Shown: one piece after another, positions 38,735 through 48,945 of the stretch
How positions within the stretch are numbered: the first letter of the stretch is position 1
How the letters are laid out: each line of letters opens with the position of its first letter
Made by a program: the position numbers and the translations under genes
Notes under the pieces: generated by a model
The model's database searches: none
The model's input: the letters and a program-made list of their open reading frames with translations, nothing else
Told to the model about the DNA's origin: nothing
Assembly: GCA_026874595.1 (NCBI GenBank)
Contig: CM049308.1
Span: 24,456,367-24,520,366 of the forward strand
From: Sipunculus nudus
Taxonomy: Eukaryota > Annelida > Sipuncula > Golfingiida > Sipunculidae
Length of the DNA: 64,000 nucleotides
Direction of reading: 5' to 3'

Positions 38735-39177
38735 GGTCACTTGGCTATAGATATGAATGCCGTTTTGTGTAGGTAAATATATATAAATAACTTCCACATT
38801 GGGTTAAAAGTTTAGAATAAATTCCACGGGCTCTGATCAATTTCGAAAAGAAAGAGATTTTTGGTTTGTTATTTGAAGCGCTGCATGTTGTCATCTATGT
38901 TTCACTAGTGTTATCTTTATCTAATCGCTTTATCTCGGATAGTATTAATACACCTTTTATCCATTGTTCAGAAGAAGCAGATGCAAAATGAATATTTATC
39001 CAATGAATTATATATATATATATGTATGTGTGTGTATATAAAGAAATATAAATTATATTTACTTCACACGTATTTGTGCGTGAGGAATAGACAATTAATG
39101 CACCTATATATGGCATGAAAATAAACACACAAACATATTATTTATAAAAAAAAGAGAGGACACAGCTCGGATATGCA

Positions 39178-39219
39178 TAAATATATATATATATATATAT
39201 TATATATATTATATATATT
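39178..39219. repeat. (TA)n microsatellite
   Basis: TA runs with two TTATA breaks. Confidence 0.9.
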
Positions 39220-40263
39220 AGTACATTGTATATGTGTAAATAAGATGTCTATATAAACTATACCTTAACTAACACATCTACATCTATAATACATTTTATA
39301 TGAAGTTCATAAAATCCTGTTCTATGCATATTTAAGGTGTGTAGCGCTAATATAAAAAGGCGACCAAAACCAGGCTGTGTCAATAAACCAACCGGAAACA
39401 TACATATCCCAGTGACAAGCAGGAACATTATATCCAAGTCAGTGCCTTATCACGGGGTCGATATAAACGCAGCTTAGCAGGTCGAGCCCCATTCTGTGCT
39501 AATGTGAGAAATTCACTTTGAGCTGGGTGACGTTTTACCTGTATAAAGCTCAGTTCATCAAAGAAAAGATCAAAGAAAACTCGTTATTTGGTGCACAGTG
39601 CCCTGATTAATAAGGCAGGCCGCCAACGAGGGTCCCGTTATCGCTAAACTGTAGTTACGAGATAAGCTTTAGCAGCTAAGCGGCTGTATATGCATAGTTT
39701 ATTTGCGCGGTATTATGCGTAAGTAAGCACCTAGAGACACGAGCGCTGCTTGGTAACAGATACCTTGCATATGCGGGGAGTCAAAGTCAAATACATCAGT
39801 CGGGCCGTAAACAATATATTATATACCTGTATATAGATCTCACAACGTTGACGCCATTATCAAAAATCGTTAATCCTATGTCAGTTAACAGGAAAAACAC
39901 TTTGTTTTTTTTTTATGTGCCTAAGAGCTCTTTAGTTTTAATTATCAAAATGACTACTGGATGTATAAGGGGCTACGAAGTGCCCCTTAAGGTGCTGACG
40001 GACTCTTATTAAAAGTGGGGCTGCACTTCAAAATGTTGACTGTGTTGCCGTTTGCGCCAGAAGGAGTTAACTTATAACATATATACAGCACCAGTGAATG
40101 GTTCTCAATGAGTTATCGGGACAGAGTTCGATTGCTGGCGACAAAAAATGAAAATCACACAAAAAGTGATATATAATACACGGTCTGCCAAATTGCCTAA
40201 CTTAGATAACATTATTATATAAGTACATTTGCAAATATATGGGCATACGTGGGCACAGTATTA

Positions 40264-40436
40264 TATTATATTCCGTTGTATTAATTAATGTTATATTATA
40301 TTTTATTATTTTTTTATATCATATTATACCATGCTATATTTAATTATTTATTATATTATATTATATAATATATATTATACTATATTTTATTATATTATAT
40401 TATATTATATTATATTATATTATATTATATTATATC
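40264..40436. repeat. (TATAT)n pentanucleotide tract
   Basis: Degenerate ATATT repeats that become pure TATAT pentamers in about 40392-40434. Confidence 0.9.
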
Positions 40437-41394
40437 ATTTCTTAAATCAACAATATACTTCTTTATGAAAGGTCAAGATTGCATGTAAAAGTATATCAGC
40501 AACAACATTATCGCAGATCCACATGTATAACACAATAAAGTGCTTGCATATATTAAACATATATAAGCAGTAAAAAAATTACAAATTTAGACCTCCACTC
40601 ATCAGTGTTAAAGACATTTATTTGAAAAGCGCCGGTAAGGGGCGCCCTTACTGATATATAATGATACACATATTTAACCATCGCGGATTTATCTATATCT
40701 GCTCCACGGGTATTAAGAGTCACTCCATGTAGTGGTGCCGCACGCAACTCACCCCGATCTGACCTCGGCCCACGTGGTTGTACGGAGTTTAAATAACATG
40801 GCGCCCGTGGAATGTGAGGCATACACTGTCAGATGATTTCATCGTTAGGAATGTCACTTAAGATAATTTTACCGTGTTACCGGTTTCGGTTAATTAGGTG
40901 TGGCTGCATAAGGTGTTGAAAATAACACCTCGTCGCCATTATGACGTCAAAATGAGGAATCTGTTGTTTCAAATATTTTAATTTAATAAGCCATATCAAT
41001 ATTGTGAAAATTGATTAACTTATACACCTTATAAGCTACTTTTAACTAGAGAAGTGAAATAATTCTATAAAGCCATTCATTCAGATTCCATCCACGGATA
41101 TTTTGTGTGAAAATAGCATCAATATTTAGAGTTCACAAACGATATGTTTTATTATTTTGATTATCTCCGACTCAGACCTGTTAATAAACATCAAGTTCGT
41201 GTATAATTTAAGAGGCGAATCTGATTTATCAGGCAACATGCATGCACCTTTTTCTGTCGCAAATGTATACATGTAATTTCGTTGGCAATAGTCTCGCTAG
41301 GGGGCAGAATTTAGCATGCATGTATATGAATGGATACTAAAAATGTATAAGCTCACGGGAGGGCTTGCGTATATATTTATATAGTTGTTTATTA

Positions 41395-41500
41395 TATATA
41401 AAGATATATATGTACATTTATAAATATATATACATTTAAATATATATATATATTTATAAATATATATACATTATTAAATAAATATATGTATACATATATT
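41395..41500. repeat. TA-rich imperfect repeat
   Basis: Short TATATA runs separated by TTTA, ACAT and similar breaks. Confidence 0.7.
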
Positions 41501-42724
41501 TAAAACAATTAACGGTGGCATATCTATTTGATTTAAATATATAGGAGGATCGTTTAATTGTATATTTTGCAGAATGTATCAAGCAAACCCAGATTTGTTG
41601 ATTATTATTCAGTCTATTATTGTTGGTATTATTTTTTCTCATATGTAATCAAAATATTATGTATTCTGAACTGTGTTTTTAATAATATTAGTAAGTAATA
41701 ATATTCATTAGTAGGTTATTTCTTGTGCAATAATGTTTGCTTTCATGGGTTACGATATGAATATAATGTGATATGTTTACATCATATTTTGATTTCATTT
41801 TAAGGTATGCCTTAGACAGTATGCATGTGTGCGTATATGTTTGTATTTGCAATGTTCATATATGTTACTCTGTTATTTATGTTCAGAACAACTTTTTCAG
41901 ATACAGGAAATACTTTCCAACGAAGATGTATTGACATGACAAATATGGTGCATGTACAATTAACAGAAACAAAGTTTTCAGGGAATAGATATCGTATACT
42001 TCAACGAGTAAATCCCGCAAAGCCGTTCCCGTGGTCTAATAATTAAATACCTTGGTCAGCCTATCTCCCAAATGAATAATTAAGCCTTTTAAGTCGGCGG
42101 GTCGGTGTTTGTTTGGGGAGTTTCCGGTGCTTTTATCGGCGCGCACGGTGCGAGAGTTCATAACGACACCGTTGTATATCAGACGGTGTCCGATAAACCC
42201 GGGCTTTACTTTACCTGCAGGTGCGCGCCGGCAAATCACCGCCCAGTGTAATATCAAGATTTCTTTATCAACACTAGCAAATCTACACGGGACCACCGCG
42301 GGCTTTTATAGTCTTCCTGCTTGCTTTATTTGATTCATCTTGTGTGTATTCTTCTCTCATTTTCCACCAGACTTGCTACAAATTGCTGATCTCTCTCCAT
42401 ATTGTGACCGATATTACTTGGTCCCCTTCTCACACACGCCGGAGAGGTCTTTGATAGTTTGATTTATATTATTTCATTCACTAGTGCGTAGCTCGCCTAT
42501 TCAGTCCCCGCGTACCCAAGGTTAGAAGGTGGGAACCCCAATAGTTATTCCGTCTATTGGCGATGCCGGCTCATCCCAACCACCGAAAGGTGAGACATTC
42601 ACTGATACCCACTGAAAACAACACTAAGTACTAACGCTTTGTGCTGAGCGAAGCTCACCTGGCGAGAAGCCGGTGACGTTAGGTTAACACCCACCTATTC
42701 TTTCCTTAGCATTCGAGCGCACCG

Positions 42725-42912
42725 ATTGGCCGCGCCGACCTAGCAATCACTCTGGCGCTGACCAACCAGAGCGGGTCGTCCTGCAGTGTCGTGAAGGTAA
42801 TTGATATCCGTTAGCCCCGCCCCTGACCATTTACGGCACTCGAAGACGTGGTCTTGTGTTTCAGCGGCGTGAGAGCATATAATGTGGAGAAAAGTCAGCG
42901 ATGACACACTTG
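42725..42912 (+). promoter_or_regulatory. Candidate Nkx2.2 core promoter
   Basis: Three classic elements line up ahead of the gene: an inverted CCAAT box (ATTGG, 42725-42729), a GC box (CCCCGCCCC, 42815-42823) and a TATA-like CATATAAT (42876-42883). This predicts a start site near 42905-42912 and a 5' UTR of about 115 nt if unspliced. The likely start region also contains CACTTGA (reverse complement TCAAGTG), a partial NK2-factor site. The block from about 42.02 kb to the ATG is clearly less AT-rich than its upstream neighbour. Alignment and spacing are seen directly; promoter activity is inferred. Confidence 0.5.
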
Positions 42913-43023
42913 AGTAGGACTTGCTGAGCCGCAGGAGATAGCACGATCGTGTTGGGAATACGTGTGAGCCCTTGTGCCTTATGTAGTGTTATTGTATTAT
43001 AAAACGACGTCCTCATGTTACAG

Positions 43024-43252
43024 ATGGAAAGTCAGCTCTCCGTGAGCGGACACAAGACCCAAGGCTTCAACGTCAAAGACTTACTTGGCTTGCCCGAAAC
43101 CAAAGCATCTTGCAGTCCAGTCACTGGAGAAACTGCTACAGCCCCTCTAGGAATAGCAGAAGTACCAGATATGTCACAGACAGCATCGTTCTACGACGCG
43201 GATAATCCTTACACACGCTGGCTGCAGAACAACGAAAATCTCCAGTACTCAT
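43024..43252 (+). CDS. Nkx2.2: Nkx2.2 homeobox transcription factor, coding exon 1
   Basis: First coding exon of an NK2-class homeodomain transcription factor, a nuclear DNA-binding regulator that in bilaterians patterns medial/ventral neural tissue and some endodermal cell types. It encodes residues 1-76 plus the first base of codon 77. Residues about 14-24 (GFNVKDLLGLP) match the TN/eh1-like motif by which NK proteins recruit the Groucho/TLE corepressor. Residues 57-66 (YDADNPYTRW) match the second conserved N-terminal block of Nkx2.2. The exon ends at a perfect GTAAGT donor (43253) in phase 1. The ATG at 43024 was preferred over an in-frame ATG at 43015 because it has G at +4; the 43015 start would add three residues. 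The bases just before 43024 (CATGTTACAG) also resemble an acceptor, so an upstream exon is possible. Assignment to Nkx2.2 rather than Nkx2.1 rests on both N-terminal blocks and the homeodomain in exon 2. Confidence 0.93.
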
Positions 43253-44468
43253 GTAAGTTGGACTTATGTAGCACTTATCAAAGTGGTGTGGACAGCGCTT
43301 GACCTGTCCTTGTTTGCTTTCGTGTACACTGACCCTCATGGCGGTCGATGTCTTGTAAGTTTAAAGTGGACAGACTTAGAGGACCACTTGATGTACTGTT
43401 ACATAGCAATAAGCACTCGACAGATAAATACCACTTTCTTATTGATACCTTTGGTTACCCATTCTTGAGCCATGCATATTTGGATATGATAGTTTCTTTC
43501 ATTAAACCAAACTCTATTTCTGTTCTTTTAAAATAATTTACTCGAGTTTTATTGATTTTGAACATATACAAGCTAAATTTCTTTTTCATTCTTATCAATA
43601 TGTCCAAGGTTAAGCTGTTTAAATATCTTCATCAGAGACCATACAGTTACAACGCTTAAACCAAATGTTAAGATCTTACTGGCGTTTCTCTTGAAAACGA
43701 CACAGTATCATTTTTGTAGTTAAATTGTCATAATGCAAAAACGTAAAGAAAATCAATTATTATTCTTTCTTCCGATTAAATGATGATCCTAAAACCTTAT
43801 TCATTATAATTGTTAATGATGTTACTCATAATAATAAAATAATAATAAAATTTTCACTATAGTAAGTTTTACTTCTCGTATTAGTAAATATCACCTTATT
43901 CCCTTGCATCAATACAATATACATAACCGAATCAATATATTTGCAACCCCTTTTTTTTGTTTATGATCATTAATAGTTATAGAATCATATTAGTGGGAGT
44001 TTGGTTAAATAGGGATTTTGTTATTGTTTTGTTTCGGACTATACTCAATGCTGAAATGTAAGAAACCATTCCAGAGTAACTTAATTTGCTTTAGACGACC
44101 ATGCAATTGCAAAGAAATATTTTATCCATGATTTTTTTAACCTTTATAGACAATAATCATAAAACATTGAAATTTGTCTGTTGTATCAAATACACTCAAG
44201 TAAAATATATCAGAATGCTGTATCCTCGACAATAAAAGAAATAATTGAATAAATGCAACATTCAGTATATATGTATAAAATGCACGCTTTATATTTAATC
44301 AAATTATTTAATTTTATTGGATAAAGTAATGAACAATTTATGTTATTATTTGTATATACATATTTTACCAGGTGCATCTTAGTGTTTTCCACAAAATATA
44401 TATATTTTCCATTTTTAATATTTATACACATGTATATATAATTAATCGATTTGTTTATTCTTTTTCAG
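43253..44468 (+). other. Nkx2.2: Nkx2.2 intron 1 (GT-AG, phase 1, 1216 bp)
   Basis: Bounded by GTAAGT at 43253 and TTTTTCAG ending at 44468. It separates the TN/N-terminal exon from the homeodomain exon, the arrangement usual for Nkx2.2 genes. Most of the intron is AT-rich with nothing recognisable. Near the 5' end lie two close matches to the NK2-factor consensus TNAAGTGG in opposite orientation (43362-43369 and, on the other strand, 43384-43391). The reading frame from exon 1 hits a stop at 43300-43302 if unspliced, so retention would remove the homeodomain. Confidence 0.9.
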
Positions 44469-45340
44469 CTTTAGGACAGCTTGATACACCTCCTGCCCAT
44501 ACAGTAGCTAGCACGTGCAACAGTCCCGCAGTCTCTGAGCAGACGACACAGATTCCCGCGCAGCGGATGTCACCCGGCGCGGACAGCATTGGATCAGACG
44601 CTGGCTCCATCTGCTCCGATCACGAAAGCGACAAAGAAAAGGACTCTAAACAGTCGGAGGGAAACTCCGAAACTACATCACCAGGAAACGGGGAAAATCC
44701 GCCAAAGAAACGCAAGAGACGGGTTCTATTTACCAAAGCGCAGACTTACGAGTTAGAACGCCGGTTCAGGCAACAGCGATATTTATCCGCGCCGGAACGT
44801 GAACATTTAGCCAGCATCATCCGCCTGACTCCAACACAAGTGAAAATCTGGTTCCAGAACCACCGTTATAAGTTAAAACGCGCCAGGCAGGAAAAAGGAC
44901 TAGATTTGAACCCGCTACCTTCCCCACGACGGGTTGCGGTTCCGGTATTAGTGCGCGATGGTAAACCCTGTCAGCCGAGTATGTCCACAATGTCCACAAT
45001 GTCATCTATGTCCGGGATGTCTAGTATGCCCAGTGTTAACGGCTCTCTGATGAAACAAGACATTAATCCCCTACAATCTAGTCTCAACCCCATGAACAGT
45101 GGTTACTCAAGTATAAACAGTTCTCTGAACGGACTTAACGGCATGTCGAGTCAGATGCCGAATTTATCCAGTATGACCTCAATGGGTAGCAGCATGAGTA
45201 ACATGAACATGAATTCCTCTTACAGTATGGGCGGCATGCCGTCTTCAATGAACATGAACATGAATATGGGAGTGAACAACGTCAGCTCGTTACCGTCTTA
45301 CGGAACATCATTAATGCAGCCACAAACGCGATGGTGGTGA
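44469..45340 (+). CDS. Nkx2.2: Nkx2.2 homeobox transcription factor, coding exon 2 (homeodomain)
   Basis: Second and last coding exon, entered at a TTTTTCAG acceptor. Joining T from exon 1 with CT gives Ser77 and an open frame to TGA at 45338-45340, making 366 residues in all. After an acidic, Ser-rich linker (about 111-155) comes the homeodomain at residues 157-216 (nt 44708-44887). It has the invariant Leu16, Phe20, Trp48, Phe49 and Asn51, and Tyr54, the NK2-class hallmark (helix 3 reads [13 protein letters not shown]). The NK2-specific domain follows at about 227-244 ([18 protein letters not shown]), essentially as in vertebrate NKX2-2. Residues 248-360 are rich in Met, Ser and Asn with MS- and MN-type repeats, and the chain ends QTRWW, comparable with the aromatic end of vertebrate NKX2-2. 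The length is somewhat greater than vertebrate NKX2-2, mainly because of this repeat-rich tail. A 26-bp unit carrying the stop codon is tandemly duplicated. Confidence 0.97.
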
Positions 45341-45380
45341 CACTAAGCGGCCAGCGATGGTGGTGACACTAAGCGGCCAA
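45329..45380 (+). repeat. 26-bp tandem duplication spanning the Nkx2.2 stop codon
   Basis: The unit CGATGGTGGTGACACTAAGC plus GGCCAG (45329-45354) is followed directly by a second copy differing only in its last base (45355-45380). The first copy contains the codons for the terminal Arg-Trp-Trp and the TGA; the second lies wholly in the 3' UTR. Near-perfect identity implies a recent slippage-type event or an assembly artefact. Confidence 0.95.
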
Positions 45381-45710
45381 CAGACTCAAAATGGTCTCGC
45401 TTTGAGACTCCCGCCAGAGGGCACTCTCGCCAAGTTTTAAAATGTCTCATTGTACAGTCGCCTTTATTTATTATCCAGTAATGTGGGCACCAATGCATTG
45501 CGCAGGAGATTTTCGTTGCCCAGCTGGAAATGTATATTTGCCATGAGTATTCCATGGGGAGGACTCTAAATGTCTTCTCCAGTGGTTATAAACTTTGTGT
45601 ATGTACTGTCTATGTGGTACAGCTGCACCCAAGGTGATTTGCTATTAATGATTTCAATGATCTCTCATTTAAATGATTCTGCCATATATTATAGATGGGG
45701 AGTAACATTC

Positions 45711-45764
<54 letters not shown>

Positions 45765-46280
45765 ATGATGATCGTGATGACCCGTCCATTCCATGACCAA
45801 TCAATCTAACATTCCATCATACATTCAATCATTATTATTATAATAGATATCAGAGAAGTATATAAAACAGTATTTTAAACTGTTTATTGTATCTATTTGA
45901 ATAATTATTTGTACCAATAGAGAATGAACATGTTGGTTTTTATAAAGATCTCGTCTCTCTTATTTGTTCGTATACGATAAGTATTGATCACAGAGGCTTT
46001 CATTAACACACACATGCACTAACACACACATACACAAACACACACATATACACACTTTATACACTGTATAACCTCTGTCTGTCTCCAGGTTTCTCAATGA
46101 ATAAAAGTGATATTCACCGACAAAAGATATAAAAGTATCCTTGGAATACCATTCTATTGTCATGGATAATACTCTATAACACACCATGCATCCATAACAT
46201 GACATTGTAATCATACCGTAAGATAAATACACATGCATGATGTTAATCAGCTCAAATAAATTAAACAAACACTATTACTT
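45341..46280 (+). other. Nkx2.2: Probable Nkx2.2 3' UTR and polyadenylation signals
   Basis: Downstream of the stop codon the first AATAAA hexamers are at 46100-46105 and 46255-46260, so the 3' UTR would run about 0.78-0.93 kb. It begins with the second copy of a 26-bp duplication and includes a (TA)n tract at 45715-45762 and a CA-rich stretch near 46005-46055. The transcript end is inferred only from the hexamers. Confidence 0.45.
45715..45762. repeat. (TA)n microsatellite in the probable Nkx2.2 3' UTR
   Basis: Pure TA run of about 48 bp, 375 bp after the stop codon. Confidence 0.95.
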
Positions 46281-46882
46281 TAATATTCAATTAACAGTCT
46301 CTCCATATAATATTATTTGATGACAACTCCATGCACAGAAGGTTTCACGCAGGTGTTTCGTGCAAATCTAACAAAATTGATATCCAACTCTCAACCCGCT
46401 ATACTGAAATTAGTATATATTGTATAACTACATTTATGTTGTAAACTGTATCACAGAATAATAATAATCTTGTGAACTTATCATATAGGCACCCTTAATC
46501 AAACCAGTCTTATCCTAACCCTGATACATATTATTTGATTGATAATAATTCAGTATTTTTTTACCCGCAAATTTGGCAGTTGACATTCCTTAGATGAAAC
46601 GCACCCAGTTCTTAAAAAAAAAGAGTTTTTTTAGGTTTGCGACCCTGTCTTATTTTGTTCTCCTAATATATAGAGGAAAATGAAATATACAGAAAGAGAA
46701 AACACACACGGTTAGTTTATTTAACAATGATGTAACTTGAGAAAACATAGCTTGCACTTGCCCTCCGAAGATTCGCATTTTTGGGCCATATATATATTGA
46801 AAGTGAAATTAAGAAGCTTCAGTTCAGTGAAAGCTACATGTCACCTGACGGAATGTAGGCTATAGAAGTTACTTCTCAGTGG

Positions 46883-46885
<3 letters not shown>

Positions 46886-46947
<62 letters not shown>
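46886..46947. repeat. (TA)n microsatellite
   Basis: Pure TA run of about 62 bp. Confidence 0.95.
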
Positions 46948-46951
<4 letters not shown>

Positions 46952-47213
46952 GGGTTATGTTGATGTAATGTTGTGTATATTATAAATATATTATATGTAT
47001 TTAATTGAATGTATAAAAAACAAACTGAAACCATCCCTACTATTTTCAGTCTACATTTAGTGTACACACTGTTGTTGTCCTGATAAAAGGTCCAGTCAGC
47101 TGAATGACGGTCCGATATATAGGGAGTAGGCCTATATATATAGGGAACTACGTGCGTTGTCTGATATAAAAATCAAAATGAAAATAATGCTCATTATACC
47201 AACAGCTATGTTT

Positions 47214-47218
<5 letters not shown>

Positions 47219-47301
<83 letters not shown>
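47219..47301. repeat. (TA)n microsatellite, about 82 bp
   Basis: One of the two longest pure TA runs in the window. Confidence 0.95.
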
Positions 47302-47302
<1 letters not shown>

Positions 47303-48109
47303 TGAGTGAATATTAAAAATTCAAGTCCTATAAAATGACCTCCGTTTATAGTTAAAGCCGCAACGAATACCAGTTCAAATCTAGCTTAAATTGGCCCAAT
47401 CACAATATGTGTCTGGTGACGCAAGAAATGACTCAATGATATAAACACAGTAAGATTATATTGATTTGAGCAAGGCGATGATGAAACAATTGCAATAAAT
47501 GCCGCTAGCCTGAAAACAATTGGCGTGGAGAAATACCGATTGTATCACAAGCCAGTGTCATATAACCTAAGGGTAGAGGTACAAATTTCCATAGAATGAC
47601 AGTTAAGGCTGTACCCCCTGGGGCGGCCACGTGGATGTGCGGAGTGATGGCGCTTGACGTAATTTTGTGCAGTGTACAGTGGCGCGTGTTCAGTGAGGCG
47701 GCCAAAACATTTCCTGGGACGCGCGCCGTTCTTCGCACGCGATGTCAGAACCAATCAAGAAGCTGCATTCCCTTCACTGCGTTCCCATCCTGATCGGCAC
47801 ACAAAACGGTCTGTTGGCGGTAATGGTTAATTAAGCAAGCCATTTATCGGATTTTTAAAAGCAGAGCTACCGAGAGAGGTAGATTGCCAAGCCACTTAGG
47901 CCCCATGACGTTTATTAGCCACCCGTGCGTGTTCCTTCAACAAGTCGATTACTGTTCATCAGGTGGATACGTTGGTCGGTTTGCAGTTTCAGCGCATAAC
48001 ATTAAACATGTCTTGTGGTAATGCCCCCCCCCCCCATGTTAAAAGAAAAAAAAAAGAAAAATAATGTATGCATTATATTAGGCTGGGTCAATGCATACCA
48101 GTGATGTGT

Positions 48110-48920
48110 CTGAGTTCATGAACACCCACCGAGCCAGGGAGCAAGTATGAGTCCAAGCCATTCGAGTCCAAGTCCGAGTCCTTGAGGTTCGAGTCTAAGC
48201 CAGCCCCCTCAGAGTCCGAATATTTTTTAACAAGAGTCCAAGTCCGGGTCCTAAATGTTTTATTTTTATAATGCACACTAAAACTGGAAATCTTATATCA
48301 TCACGTTTTATTTTTTATTTTTTGGTTAGTTTACTCTTGCTTTTGACTTTAATATTGCATAACAGATAAGTCCCAGTAGAGATACTGGGTTTGGTATTTA
48401 ATTTATACATATTATGTAATTATCTGTCATTGGTTCACGCATATATTTCTAAATTGAAGGTTTTTAAAATGAATATCAGTCCTTTTTCCACTGTGTACTC
48501 GAAATGGACTCGGTCTAACCTCCGAACCCTAATAAAAGTCCGAGTCTAGGACCCTCGAGTCCGAGTCTATGTCCGAGTCCCTGAAAAAATTACTCGAGTA
48601 CAGGTTCAGACTCGAGTCTTACATCCGCGGCGCATACTTACCGATTCGTATTTCATTACAGTTCTCGATATTACTTCCAGCATCAAGCTGCTGATACAGT
48701 GAACATCCTGCATGTTTTGTACAGTCACATCTTTAAACATGTAGCTTGTCCTGCTTGTTCACTTAAAAAAAAACCTCCAAAATCAACGTAAGATTTTACT
48801 ATGTGTCGTGTAAATGATAAGAGTCTTGTTACAGCGTCCACACTAAAGCCGTGCATGTCTAAGTGCAAGATCGAGTCCAAGCCAGCGTTTTTAAGTCCGA
48901 GTCTATAGGTTGGGGTCCAT
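48110..48920. repeat. GAGTCC-rich dispersed repeat cluster
   Basis: Dense, degenerate GAGTCC/AAGTCC hexamers at 48135-48250, 48490-48630 and 48868-48905, separated by AT-rich sequence. The middle block contains TCGAGTCCGAGTCTATGTCC. A similar short piece is at 51670-51730. Non-coding tandem-degenerate repeat. Confidence 0.55.
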
Positions 48921-48945
48921 ACACTCATTTTCTTCTAAAACGTTT

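Larger units (their letters stand above)
33941..42724. other. Nkx2.2 upstream region, islands at 34.65-35.62, 36.18-37.18, 39.34-40.05 and 42.02-42.72 kb
   Basis: Complex islands alternate with AT-rich, TA-repeat DNA. A TCAAGTGG NK2-type site occurs at 34381-34388. The island from 42.02 kb is continuous with the promoter. No reading frame longer than about 90 codons is present and none is recognisable. Confidence 0.35.
46281..48109. other. Downstream intergenic; CpG-rich block 47.5-48.0 kb
   Basis: Two TA tracts are followed by a GC/CpG-richer block (GGGGCGGCCACGTGG, GGACGCGCGCCG, an ACCAATCAAG CCAAT-like site). Open frames exist on both strands, but none is recognisable. Possible enhancer or promoter of an unannotated transcript. 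Confidence 0.3.

Noticed and set aside
44372-44468. Upstream in-frame extension of Nkx2.2 exon 2
   Set aside because: The frame is open back to an ATG at 44372, but the translated segment is AT-rich intron sequence ending in a TTTTTCAG acceptor, and splicing to exon 1 gives the family-typical protein.
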